A program made the translations under genes and the position numbers. Positions 23,851 through 31,816 of a stretch of 38,080 nt of DNA are shown one piece after another. This DNA is from Candidatus Abyssobacteria bacterium SURF_17. GTDB taxonomy: Bacteria; Abyssobacteria; SURF-5. Location of the stretch: assembly GCA_003598055.1 (NCBI GenBank), contig QZKI01000043.1, positions 1-38,080 of the forward strand, written 5' to 3'. The notes beneath the pieces are model-generated. The model saw only the letters and a program-made list of their open reading frames with translations, did no database searches and was not told the DNA's origin. How positions within the stretch are numbered: the first letter of the stretch is position 1; each line of letters starts with the position of its first letter.

Positions 23851-25787
23851 GAAGTGGCCTCCGTCCCGTCTTCACCGATGAGCTCTTTCACGACATATAT
23901 GGGCCGCCGCTGGGATTCGTGATAGGTTCGAATGACGATTTCCGCCAACAGCCCGATAGTGATGAACTGAACACCGACTAGCGTAAACAGAACCGTGGAT
24001 AAGAGGACTGTGTTCGTGCTGAACAGGTCGGGAAACACGATGGCGCCAATAGTTAGCAGAACGGCGGAGATGATGGCAGCTCCTATCGACATGATGCCGA
24101 GCTTCCCGAAATACTGCATCGGGCGTGTGAGGTAGCTCAACAAGAATTTCACATTGATGAGGTCAAGGATTACGCGGGTTGTGCGTGAAAGACCATATTT
24201 CGTCTGACCGTGAATGCGCGGGTGGTGTTTCACGGGCACCTCGACAATTTTCGCCCCGAGCCAGCTCACAACCGCCGGGATGAATCTGTGCATCTCGCCA
24301 TATAGCCGAATGTTCTTGATTACCCCTCGCTTATATGCCTTCAGGCTGCAGCCGTAATCGTGCAGTTTCACGCCGGTAATCCTGGCAATGAGCCTGTTCG
24401 CCAGGATTGAAGGCAGCCTCCGCGAGAGGAGCTTATCTTTTCGGTCCTGCCGCCAGCCGCTCACGAGGTCATACCCGTCGGCCAGTTTCTCGAGAAGCAT
24501 CGGTATGTCTTCGGGATCGTTCTGTAGGTCTCCATCCATCGTTACCACGATTCCGCCGCGGGCCAGGTCAAATCCCGCCGAAAGCGCGGCGGTCTGGCCG
24601 TAATTTCTGCGAAAGCTCACGATTCGAACCATCGGCTCTCTCGCAGCCAGTCCTCGAAGGAGAGCAAGTGTTTCATCCGCACTTCCATCATCAACAAAGA
24701 TGACCTCATGAGTCCGCCCCAATCGCTCGAGAACAGGCTTGAGTCCTTGCCAGAGCGGTTTAATATTGTCCTGTTCATTGCAGACAGGAATGACCACAGA
24801 CAACTCAACCGTCTCCGTCGTGACCGCTCCCTGCAACTCCGGACTGGGCAGATGAACCAGTTCAAAGGGATGGACAACCGGAGCACTGTGGCGCACCGGC
24901 TGAAATGAATTCGCCGGCGCCAATGCCAGCACGCGGTCCCATGTTTTCAAGGCCTCTGCCTGTTTGCCCGCCTTCGTCAGGCATGCCGCGAGCGCGCAGG
25001 AGGCCGGGTAGTACTCCGGCTCTTGCGCGATGCATTCCTGGAAAATCTTTGCCGCCATATCCAATTCATGTGCGCTGTAGTGCGCTATGCCGAGCCAGTA
25101 TTTGGTCTCGACCGCATCCGGCATGAGCGTCATGGCAGCCTGAAAATGGTTCATGGCTTCCACGGAATTCCCTAGCTTTAGATTCAGCAGACCGAGTTGT
25201 TGCAGGGTCTCATGTTTCCCGGGCTCCAGTACTGCCAAGCGTTCAAGAAGATCACGAGCCTTCTCGGCATCCTCTTGCCTGAGGTAAACCATCGCGAGGT
25301 TATGAATCGCATCCGGATATTCATGCCTGAGTGTGAGAGCCGCCTCCAGGTGTTTTTCTGCCTCTGAGAAACGTCCGACAGCAAATAAGACGGCGCCGAG
25401 GTCGTTATGCAGCCGCGCGTCTGCTTTCTCCAGAAACAGCGCTTTTTGGTAATTCTCGATTGCTGCATCCGGGTCACCCGCAGCCACTTTCACTTCCGCG
25501 AGTGCGCGATATGCGTCAGCGCGCTGAGGATGATGGCCGACAAGATGCTTCAGTTGCTCTTCCGCTCTATCGAACGCGCCTAAGGAAGCATATGCAGAGG
25601 CGAGAAGTTGGCGAGCTTCAGGATTACGCGGTTCTTTCCGAACAGCCTGCTCAAGATGACGCTTGGCCTCCTCCACCCTTCCCTGACTCAAAGACAGTTT
25701 CCCGCGGCTGAGGTCAGTTACGTCCGATGCATTTCGAATCCTGCCGCTCGAGTGGTTTCGCTTGGGAGAAAGCTTTCCGTTTCTCAT
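23847..25787 (-). CDS. TPR protein fused to a GtrB/ArnC-like polyprenyl-phosphate GT2 with membrane anchor
   Basis: The 646-residue protein has about eight TPR repeats at residues 25-315, then a GT2 domain from about 329 (SVVIPVCNEQDNI, VDDGSADET, MDGDLQNDPEDI, and GCSLKAYKR). Two C-terminal membrane helices follow at about 565-630. The GT2 and helices match polyprenyl-phosphate glucosyl/aminoarabinosyl transferases (GtrB, ArnC, YfdH), which load a sugar onto a lipid carrier on the cytoplasmic face. I chose the ATG at 25787 because it overlaps the MerR stop (ATGA); the open frame extends 63 codons further but inside the MerR gene. A TPR front on this enzyme class is unusual. Confidence 0.85.
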   Translation of the reverse strand: MRNGKLSPKRNHSSGRIRNASDVTDLSRGKLSLSQGRVEEAKRHLEQAVRKEPRNPEARQLLASAYASLGAFDRAEEQLKHLVGHHPQRADAYRALAEVKVAAGDPDAAIENYQKALFLEKADARLHNDLGAVLFAVGRFSEAEKHLEAALTLRHEYPDAIHNLAMVYLRQEDAEKARDLLERLAVLEPGKHETLQQLGLLNLKLGNSVEAMNHFQAAMTLMPDAVETKYWLGIAHYSAHELDMAAKIFQECIAQEPEYYPASCALAACLTKAGKQAEALKTWDRVLALAPANSFQPVRHSAPVVHPFELVHLPSPELQGAVTTETVELSVVIPVCNEQDNIKPLWQGLKPVLERLGRTHEVIFVDDGSADETLALLRGLAAREPMVRIVSFRRNYGQTAALSAGFDLARGGIVVTMDGDLQNDPEDIPMLLEKLADGYDLVSGWRQDRKDKLLSRRLPSILANRLIARITGVKLHDYGCSLKAYKRGVIKNIRLYGEMHRFIPAVVSWLGAKIVEVPVKHHPRIHGQTKYGLSRTTRVILDLINVKFLLSYLTRPMQYFGKLGIMSIGAAIISAVLLTIGAIVFPDLFSTNTVLLSTVLFTLVGVQFITIGLLAEIVIRTYHESQRRPIYVVKELIGEDGTEATS

Positions 25788-26191
25788 TGGTCGCGTCCGG
25801 ACCTCGTCGGATTCCTCGATTGAAGAAAGTGGAAGAGTCGCGACTTTAGAAGGCCGGCAATCTCGTCCACGATATGTTCGATAAGTCGCTGCGATTGCGT
25901 GTCCAGCACTATGCTCGTCTCTAACTCCCGGGATTGCGAACGGCCCAGGGTCTGGCGAATCATCCCCAGAGGGCACTTGCCCTCCTGCGAGAGCTCCTTG
26001 ATCATGCGGACGCGCTCCGCCATTTCGGCATCATAGCGACGCTGTCCGCCCTGAGTTCTTTCCGGTTGGAGAATCTCGGGCATCTCTTTTTCCCAGAATC
26101 TGAGGGTATGAGGTGGAACTCCGGTGAGGAGGCTGACCTCACGAATGGACATCAATCTTCCGTCGCCGTTCCGATTGTTTTGTTCAGTCAT
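25784..26191 (-). CDS. MerR-family transcriptional regulator
   Basis: This protein of about 135 residues has an N-terminal winged helix, SIREVSLLTGVPPHTLRFWE, with the MerR second wing GGQRRYDAEMAERVRMIKEL, then a short coiled-coil dimer helix and a variable C-terminus without an obvious metal-binding Cys pair. It is the first gene of the glycosyltransferase unit and is translationally coupled to the next gene by ATGA. The ATG at 26191 has GAGG ten bases upstream; an ATG at 26227 has AAGG only three bases away and is the alternative. The sigma-28-type promoter at 26281-26308 lies just upstream. It may control its own operon and the divergent flagellin gene; no ligand can be inferred. Confidence 0.85.
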   Translation of the reverse strand: MTEQNNRNGDGRLMSIREVSLLTGVPPHTLRFWEKEMPEILQPERTQGGQRRYDAEMAERVRMIKELSQEGKCPLGMIRQTLGRSQSRELETSIVLDTQSQRLIEHIVDEIAGLLKSRLFHFLQSRNPTRSGRDQ

Positions 26192-26280
26192 TCGCTCAGT
26201 TCCTCGAGGTTTATGAAATCCGGGCATTTACCTTGGGAAAATCGGCTGAGGCCCAAAGTCCCGATTCAACGCCATCAGTC

Positions 26281-26308
26281 TTATCGGCAAAGCTAAACGT
26301 TAACTTTA
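26281..26308 (-). promoter_or_regulatory. Sigma-28 (FliA/SigD-type) promoter of the MerR-glycosyltransferase unit
   Basis: On the minus strand TAAA (26305-26308) and GCCGATAA (26281-26288) are separated by 16 bases; the -35 reads TAAAGTTA. GCCGATAA is the textbook flagellar sigma-factor -10. The predicted start near 26274 is about 83 bases upstream of the MerR ATG at 26191. The spacer contains the palindromes AACGTT and GTTAAC, which could bind a regulator. Confidence 0.75.
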
Positions 26309-26378
26309 ACTTTTCCATCAAATTTCCAGTCACAGCATCGATATTCGTCGTTCAACTCCCCTTTCTGGATGTAATCAT

Positions 26379-26406
26379 TAAAGTTTTTCGGCCCTGATGC
26401 CGATAT
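26379..26406 (+). promoter_or_regulatory. Sigma-28 (FliA/SigD-type) promoter of the flagellin gene
   Basis: TAAA (26379-26382) and GCCGATAT (26399-26406) are separated by 16 bases; the extended -35 reads TAAAGTTT, as in the enterobacterial consensus. The predicted start near 26414 leaves a leader of about 225 bases before the flagellin ATG. The -35 elements of this and the divergent promoter are 70 bases apart. Confidence 0.8.
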
Positions 26407-26413
26407 GAACACT

Positions 26414-26641
26414 TGAAAGCGGGTTCTCAAAGAGACAAAATTGCCTTGTGGAACACGCTTGACTACGACGAGTGCCGGGGGCGAACGCGAGGTGAGTCCC
26501 TGGTTTACGGTCGTCGAACCGGACCCGATAAACGGTTCGAGGTCAAGGCCAATACCTGCGAAATTGGCCCGCGGGCAGGGAGGCCCGCGGAATGGCTGCG
26601 CTCATCTGGGTTGGGCGCATGCGCATCAAGGAGGATAAATC
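26414..26641 (+). promoter_or_regulatory. Structured 5' leader of the flagellin mRNA
   Basis: Three perfect hairpins follow one another: TCGAACCG/CGGTTCGA (26514-26521 with 26533-26540), GGCCAAT/ATTGGCC (26547-26553 with 26563-26569) and CCGCGGGC/GCCCGCGG (26569-26576 with 26583-26590). Then come the palindrome GCGCATGCGC (26615-26624) and the ribosome-binding site AAGGAGG (26628-26634). The third loop, AGGGAG, and the ribosome-binding site both contain GGA, the core of CsrA sites, so CsrA/FliW-type translational control is possible. No coding frame is credible here. Confidence 0.55.
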
Positions 26642-28432
26642 ATGGGTCTACGTATCAACACAAACCTCACGGCGATAACCGCCCATCGGAACCTGACGCT
26701 GGCTGATGCCCGATTGTTCAGGTCCGTGCAGAGGCTGTCGTCCGGCTTGCGCATCAACAGTGCGGCCGATGACCCTGCCGGCCTGGCGATATCGGAACAG
26801 CTCAGGGCACAGATTGCCGGCCTGAACGCGGCAATCGTGAACTCCGAGCGGTCGATCAACCTCGTTCAAACTATTGAAGGCGCTCTGAACGAGGTGAACT
26901 CGTTGTTGATCAGCATGCGTGAGCTGGCGCTCGATGCTGCCAACTCAGGCATCAACAACGCGACATCGCTCGCCGCCGACCAGGCGGAAATCGCCAACGC
27001 AATCCAGACAATAACCCGTATCTCGGACACCACGCAGTTCAGCATCCAGACCCTGTTGGACGGCACGTTCGAGAACAAGGTTACTCTGGTGAGCCCAAAC
27101 ACCATCGGTCTCACAAACATGGAGCGGAGTTCCCTCCAAAAGGGGACCTACACCATCAGCGTGAGCAACATCACACCGGCAAGCGCAACGATTACATCCG
27201 ACCCGTTCGACTTGCTGGATAATGTTGAGCTCGCTGGTACCGACAGCGACGGCGACCCGAACGGGTTGGCCCCCGGGTCACACTCGCTTGTGGTCTCGGC
27301 TGCATCTGGCGCCTTTGTGACATCCTCAACGGCAGCAATCCTCGACGGAAGTAGCACGCTCACGGCCACGACAATCACCATTCAGTCGGCGGCCGGCACG
27401 AGCATGGTGACCTTTGAGGGCGATGAGGAGAACACGCTCGCCAACATCGTGGCGGAGATAAATGACGAGGCCCGCGACCTCGTCGACAATGACCAGTTTG
27501 TTGCGATCGACAATGGAGATGGCACATACACCATTGTTATCGACAGCAACAGCACCGCGGTCGGCGCAGCGCAAACCATCACGGTTTCGTTCGCCAGTGC
27601 CGCGATTGCGCAGGAGTACGGCTTCGCCACCGCCACCGTAACTGCCACGAATGGTGAGAACGTCGGCGTCCAGCTTGACGACGGCGCCCTCTTGAGGCTC
27701 TCCGCCGGCACCACGGAATTCGTGGTGCACGACGCAGCCGGTGGCTCGCTCACGCTCACGTTCGAGGTTGCGTTCACAAGCCAGAACCTGATTGACGGCG
27801 AAACGCTGAACGTTGAAGTGGCGTCTGCCACGTTCGACGCGCAACTCGGGTCGGGCCCGAAGGTTGCCTTCGAGGCGGGTACGACCAAGACGCTCAGCGC
27901 TGGCGAGAACTCGGACGGCAACTTAATCGGCACGCTCGATGTCAGTTTCGGGTTCTTTAACGTTCCGGCCACGGACTCGACCGTCACGATCTCGGTCGAG
28001 GACAACTCGCTGCAGTTCCAGGTCGGACCGAACCCGAACCAGACGGTGAATATATCGGCACAGGACATTTCGGCGGATAAGTTGGGTCTGGCTATCGTCA
28101 ATGATAGCAACTTCAGGAGCCTGGCCGATATAGACGTGACGACAGTGCAAGGTGCAAATGATGCCATATTGCTGATTGATAAGGCGATCGACGATATCAC
28201 GAGACTCCGTGCCAAGCTGGGCGCATTCCAGCAGCAAACGCTGGAGACGAATCTGCGCTCGCTTAGGATCGCCGGGGAGAACCTGGCCGCCTCTGAGAGC
28301 ACCATCAGAGACGTGGACATCTCAGCGGAGATCACCGAATTCACAAGAAACCAGATACTCCTATCAGCAGGTGTTTCGGTATTGGCGCAGGCGAATGCAA
28401 TTCCACAGACGGTGCTTCAGTTACTTGGGTAA
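26642..28432 (+). CDS. fliC: Flagellin
   Basis: The 596-residue filament subunit has the conserved N-terminal D0/D1 region (MGLRINTNLTAITAHRNL, LSSGLRINSAADDPAGLAIS) at residues 1-140 and the C-terminal D1/D0 region (IRDVDISAEITEFTRNQILL to the end, VLQLLG) at about 510-596. The roughly 370-residue centre is rich in Ser, Thr, Asp and Gly and forms the exposed, variable domains. The protein has no cysteine and no tryptophan, so any filament glycans must be O- or N-linked. AAGGAGG lies seven bases before the ATG. It faces the glycosyltransferase unit across a spacer with two sigma-28-type promoters. Confidence 0.95.
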   Translation: MGLRINTNLTAITAHRNLTLADARLFRSVQRLSSGLRINSAADDPAGLAISEQLRAQIAGLNAAIVNSERSINLVQTIEGALNEVNSLLISMRELALDAANSGINNATSLAADQAEIANAIQTITRISDTTQFSIQTLLDGTFENKVTLVSPNTIGLTNMERSSLQKGTYTISVSNITPASATITSDPFDLLDNVELAGTDSDGDPNGLAPGSHSLVVSAASGAFVTSSTAAILDGSSTLTATTITIQSAAGTSMVTFEGDEENTLANIVAEINDEARDLVDNDQFVAIDNGDGTYTIVIDSNSTAVGAAQTITVSFASAAIAQEYGFATATVTATNGENVGVQLDDGALLRLSAGTTEFVVHDAAGGSLTLTFEVAFTSQNLIDGETLNVEVASATFDAQLGSGPKVAFEAGTTKTLSAGENSDGNLIGTLDVSFGFFNVPATDSTVTISVEDNSLQFQVGPNPNQTVNISAQDISADKLGLAIVNDSNFRSLADIDVTTVQGANDAILLIDKAIDDITRLRAKLGAFQQQTLETNLRSLRIAGENLAASESTIRDVDISAEITEFTRNQILLSAGVSVLAQANAIPQTVLQLLG

Positions 28433-28512
28433 GTTTGGCCTAACGGCCCGATTGGGGATGTGGGCAGGGCGAACAACTACCCTGTTAATCATCCTCAAGG
28501 AGGTGTAACCTA

Positions 28513-28899
28513 ATGGGCATCAGGATTGATCAGGCAGGCTACCCAGGCCTTGACCCGGCTGCTGGAACTACGCCCGGTGTCAATACCGCCCGTAGAGTTG
28601 CAAGCAGCCCGCCAGCGGCATCTCAGTTTGCGTCTGTTCAGCCGCAAACGCCCGCTCGGACGGACGCTGCTGAAATGGACGCTGCTGAGATAGAGAGCAC
28701 TCTTGACGGAATCAATAAGTACCTGGATAAGACCGGAAGCAGCTTCAACTTCATCCACGATGAGGCGAGCGGACGGTCAGCAGTTCAGGTGCTTGATAAA
28801 CACGGCGAGGTCATTCGCCAGATTCCTCCGCAAGAGCTGCTGGACGCATACGCGAAAATACGGAACATTGTCGGTATCCTCCTGGACGAAAGCGGATAA
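28513..28899 (+). CDS. flaG: FlaG family flagellar protein
   Basis: The 128-residue protein has a Pro/Ala-rich N-terminal half and the C-terminal FlaG domain (about residues 62-126) with NKYLDKTGSSFNFIHDE, VQVLDKHGEVIRQIPPQELL and a final helix. FlaG proteins affect filament length; their exact role is unclear. It lies 80 bases after flagellin and 23 before FliD, the usual order, and has a good AAGGAGG site. No separate promoter is seen, so it is probably read from the flagellin promoter. Confidence 0.9.
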   Translation: MGIRIDQAGYPGLDPAAGTTPGVNTARRVASSPPAASQFASVQPQTPARTDAAEMDAAEIESTLDGINKYLDKTGSSFNFIHDEASGRSAVQVLDKHGEVIRQIPPQELLDAYAKIRNIVGILLDESG

Positions 28900-28922
28900 A
28901 CCGAGGAAGGGCACGTGGCGCT

Positions 28923-31238
28923 ATGGCTGCCAGCATAACGTTCTCTGGAATATACACGGGGATCGATTTTCAGGCCATCGTCGACACCCTGATAAGCGTC
29001 GAGCAACGCCGGATCGACCTCGTGACGGCCAAACAGGCGGAGGAAACCGCGAAGCTCACCACGATACAGAGCCTGAGCGGACTCCTCCTCTCGCTACGAA
29101 CATCGGCGAGCACTCTGTCCAAACAGAGTAGTTTCCAGACACGGTCTGCCAGTACAAGCCACGAGTCCATTCTCTCCGCATCCGTCACCGGCAATGCCGC
29201 TCCCGGCACTCACTATATTACCGTTAACCAACTTGCGCAGGCGCATCAGGTGGCTTCGCAAGGATTTGCCAACACAGACACAACCAGCATCGGAGTCGGC
29301 ACGGTCAGCATCCGTGTCGGCTCCGGCGCAACAACCACGATTTCCATCGACGCAGCAAATAACACGCTTGCCGGGCTGCGTGACGCAATCAACAACTCAG
29401 ACGCAGGCGTAATGGCAACCATCATCAACGACGGCAGCGCATCAAATCCCTACAGGTTGCTCCTTACAAGCAAGCTGACCGGCGGTGCCAATACCATCGA
29501 TGCCACCTTTGACCTCACAGGCGGAACCGCTCCAGACTTCGCGAATAAGAATATTGATACGGTTGAGGTGGAACCAACCAACAGTTCTTCATATACCGGA
29601 ACCGCAACATCCCTGGGAACATACACAGGGAATGCAAACCAGACATTCCTCGTCGAGATTATGTCGGCAGGCGCGACAGGTGTTGCAACATTTCGCTATT
29701 CCACTGACGGCGGCCTGACGTTTAACGATAATGGCGGCGCTGGATTCCTCACCTCCACAGGGGGAACCGCCCTCGAAGACGGCGTTTCAATAGCATTCAG
29801 CGATAGTGGCACGCTCAGCGTCGGAGACCGCTTCTCGATAGATACGTTTGTTCCAACCATTCAGGTGGCACAGGATGCCTCCATCACGCTGGGAATGAGC
29901 TCGGGCGGCGGAGCCCCCATCAGCATAAAATCAGCCACGAATACCGTTGCCAATGTGATTCCGGGTGTCACTCTGAATCTGCTCGAAGCAGCGCCCTCAA
30001 CGACTGTCAGAATAACTGTGGATAACGATAGGGACGCAGTGCGCACCGCCGTCGAAGGCTTTGTTGAGTCATACAACCAGGTCATCGACTTTCTGAATGA
30101 ACAACTTCGATACGATACTGTCACTGAACAAGCCGGCCTCCTCATCGGGGACTCACTCTTGGTCAGCGTGCAGAACGACCTGCGGCGCCTTGCTACCGGA
30201 ATAATTCCCGGCCTGCCCAGCACCATGAACAGACTGGCGGCAATCGGGGTAACATCCGTCCCGGAGACTGGCAGCCTTGTCCTCGACAGTGCCAAGCTTG
30301 AGGAAGCACTTTCCTCGAACTTGGCAGGTGTCGCGAATCTCTTCTCAACAAGCTCCACGACAACCAACCCTGACATCACCTATGTCGCCTCGACTCAGAA
30401 GACCATTATCACTGATTCAGGATTTACGGTTGATGTCACAAGAGCGGCCACGAACGGAACGCTCGAGGGCGGCATCCTCGGCGGCTTTCCTGTAACGCTC
30501 ACAAGCAGCAATAATCAACTACGTCTGAAGGTTGACGGTAAAGAGAGCTCCATCCTTACTTTGGCCGCACGCACGTATAGCACAGGGGACGACCTTGCCG
30601 CGGAGATACAAGCACAATTGAACGCCGACTCCGCACTCGCAGGAAAGCATGTTTCGGTCGGCTTCACCGGCGGCCGGTTGGTGTTTACCTCATCGAGCTA
30701 CGGGTCGTCCTCAAGCGTACAGTTGGGGACTAACCCTGAAAACAGCGCATTCGAGATTCTGGGACTCACTAGCGCGGTGGCGACCGCCGGCCTCGATGTC
30801 GCGGGGACAATCAATGGAGAGGCTGCAACGGGCAAAGGCCAGATTCTCACGGGAAAGGTGGGGAATGCGACTACTGATGGACTTTCGCTCCTCATCACAG
30901 TTACTCCGTCTGAGGTTAATCTCACAGAACCTGAAGGGATCGTGACGGTCATCGAGGGTATCGGAACACGCCTCTCCGAGCAACTCGCTTTCCTGACCGA
31001 CCCGATCGATGGGCGAGTGACGACGCGCTCAAATACGCTTACGCGCAAGATAGATGACCTCGAGGCGGATATCGACCGAATGGGCAAAAGGCTCGAGGAG
31101 AAGAGAATCACCCTCACCGAGCAATACGCCCGGCTCGAGGCTGCCCTCGCCTCGCTCACTTCCGAAGGCGAGATCCTCGTTCAACAGCTTGCGAACCTCC
31201 CTCGAATCGATACATTAACGCGGCGGGATAACGATTAG
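28923..31238 (+). CDS. fliD: Flagellar filament cap protein FliD (hook-associated protein 2)
   Basis: The 771-residue cap protein folds incoming flagellin at the filament tip. The FliD N-terminal domain (about residues 5-110) begins FSGIYTGIDFQAIVDTLISV. The middle holds flagellin-IN-type segments (for example NTLAGLRDAINNSDAGVMAT and DDLAAEIQAQLNAD). The C-terminal domain has ESYNQVIDFLNEQLRYDT and ends in a coiled coil (TRKIDDLEADIDRMGKRLEE). It is longer than E. coli FliD because of inserted domains near residues 215-310 and 480-620. I see no cysteine. It lies between flaG and fliS. Confidence 0.94.
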   Translation: MAASITFSGIYTGIDFQAIVDTLISVEQRRIDLVTAKQAEETAKLTTIQSLSGLLLSLRTSASTLSKQSSFQTRSASTSHESILSASVTGNAAPGTHYITVNQLAQAHQVASQGFANTDTTSIGVGTVSIRVGSGATTTISIDAANNTLAGLRDAINNSDAGVMATIINDGSASNPYRLLLTSKLTGGANTIDATFDLTGGTAPDFANKNIDTVEVEPTNSSSYTGTATSLGTYTGNANQTFLVEIMSAGATGVATFRYSTDGGLTFNDNGGAGFLTSTGGTALEDGVSIAFSDSGTLSVGDRFSIDTFVPTIQVAQDASITLGMSSGGGAPISIKSATNTVANVIPGVTLNLLEAAPSTTVRITVDNDRDAVRTAVEGFVESYNQVIDFLNEQLRYDTVTEQAGLLIGDSLLVSVQNDLRRLATGIIPGLPSTMNRLAAIGVTSVPETGSLVLDSAKLEEALSSNLAGVANLFSTSSTTTNPDITYVASTQKTIITDSGFTVDVTRAATNGTLEGGILGGFPVTLTSSNNQLRLKVDGKESSILTLAARTYSTGDDLAAEIQAQLNADSALAGKHVSVGFTGGRLVFTSSSYGSSSSVQLGTNPENSAFEILGLTSAVATAGLDVAGTINGEAATGKGQILTGKVGNATTDGLSLLITVTPSEVNLTEPEGIVTVIEGIGTRLSEQLAFLTDPIDGRVTTRSNTLTRKIDDLEADIDRMGKRLEEKRITLTEQYARLEAALASLTSEGEILVQQLANLPRIDTLTRRDND

Positions 31239-31266
31239 CGCAGTGCATTGACGGAGTGTGGAAAAG

Positions 31267-31779
31267 ATGGATGACCGGCGCAAGAATGATACGGTTCATG
31301 CGAGAGCGGCAAAATGCTACCGTGAAGAACACGTCAACGGGTTGAGCCAGAAAGAACTCATACTCATGCTCTATGACGGGGCAATCAAGTTCTCGTCCGA
31401 AGCGAAGGAGGCAATTGAACGTAAGGATTTCGTCCAAAGCTACAAATGCATCGTGAAGGCGCGCGACATCGTCGCCGAACTTCTTCGCATTCTGGATGTG
31501 GAAGTCGGAGGCGAAGTGGCACAGAACCTCCAGCGCCTCTACGTCTATATGATTGGCCGTCTTATCGAGGTGAACTTCACAAAGGAAACCCGCCTCATCG
31601 ATAACGTAGTGGACATCCTTCGGAAGTTGCGGTCAGCCTGGGCTGAAATTGATTTTCAGCAGGCGTTGGCAAGTCTCGCGCCCGCTGACGGGCAACCCGG
31701 AAGAAACGGGGAAGGGTATCGGCCTGTCAAGCCTCGTTCACCAGCAACAACCTCTCGTTTGCTCTCAGTGACAGTCTGA
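31267..31779 (+). CDS. fliS: Flagellar export chaperone FliS
   Basis: The chaperone binds the C-terminus of flagellin in the cytoplasm and prevents early polymerisation. The four-helix core is clear: LSQKELILMLYDGAIKFSSE, AIERKDFVQSYKCIVKARDI, LYVYMIGRLIEVNFTKE and VVDILRKLRSAWAEI. A basic, Pro/Ser-rich tail of about 35 residues follows the core and is not typical. I chose ATG at 31267 with GGAG ten bases upstream; GTG at 31258 is one base from that site. It ends the late-flagellar cluster and converges with the next gene. Confidence 0.92.
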   Translation: MDDRRKNDTVHARAAKCYREEHVNGLSQKELILMLYDGAIKFSSEAKEAIERKDFVQSYKCIVKARDIVAELLRILDVEVGGEVAQNLQRLYVYMIGRLIEVNFTKETRLIDNVVDILRKLRSAWAEIDFQQALASLAPADGQPGRNGEGYRPVKPRSPATTSRLLSVTV

Positions 31780-31816
31780 ACGAAAAATCTCCTCGCCCCC
31801 ATTCTAAGCCGGAACG

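Noticed and set aside
25788..25976. 63 extra N-terminal codons for the TPR-GT2 protein
   Set aside because: They lie inside the MerR gene, are not TPR-like, and the ATG at 25787 makes a standard ATGA overlap with the MerR stop.
27326..28344. Long antisense frames (172 and 320 residues) inside the flagellin gene
   Set aside because: They are low-complexity by-products of the Ser/Thr/Ala-rich flagellin codons, without start signals, on the non-coding strand of a clear gene.
28433..28512. Separate sigma-28 promoter for flaG
   Set aside because: No TAAA/GCCGAT pair is present in the 80-base gap; read-through from the flagellin promoter is simpler.
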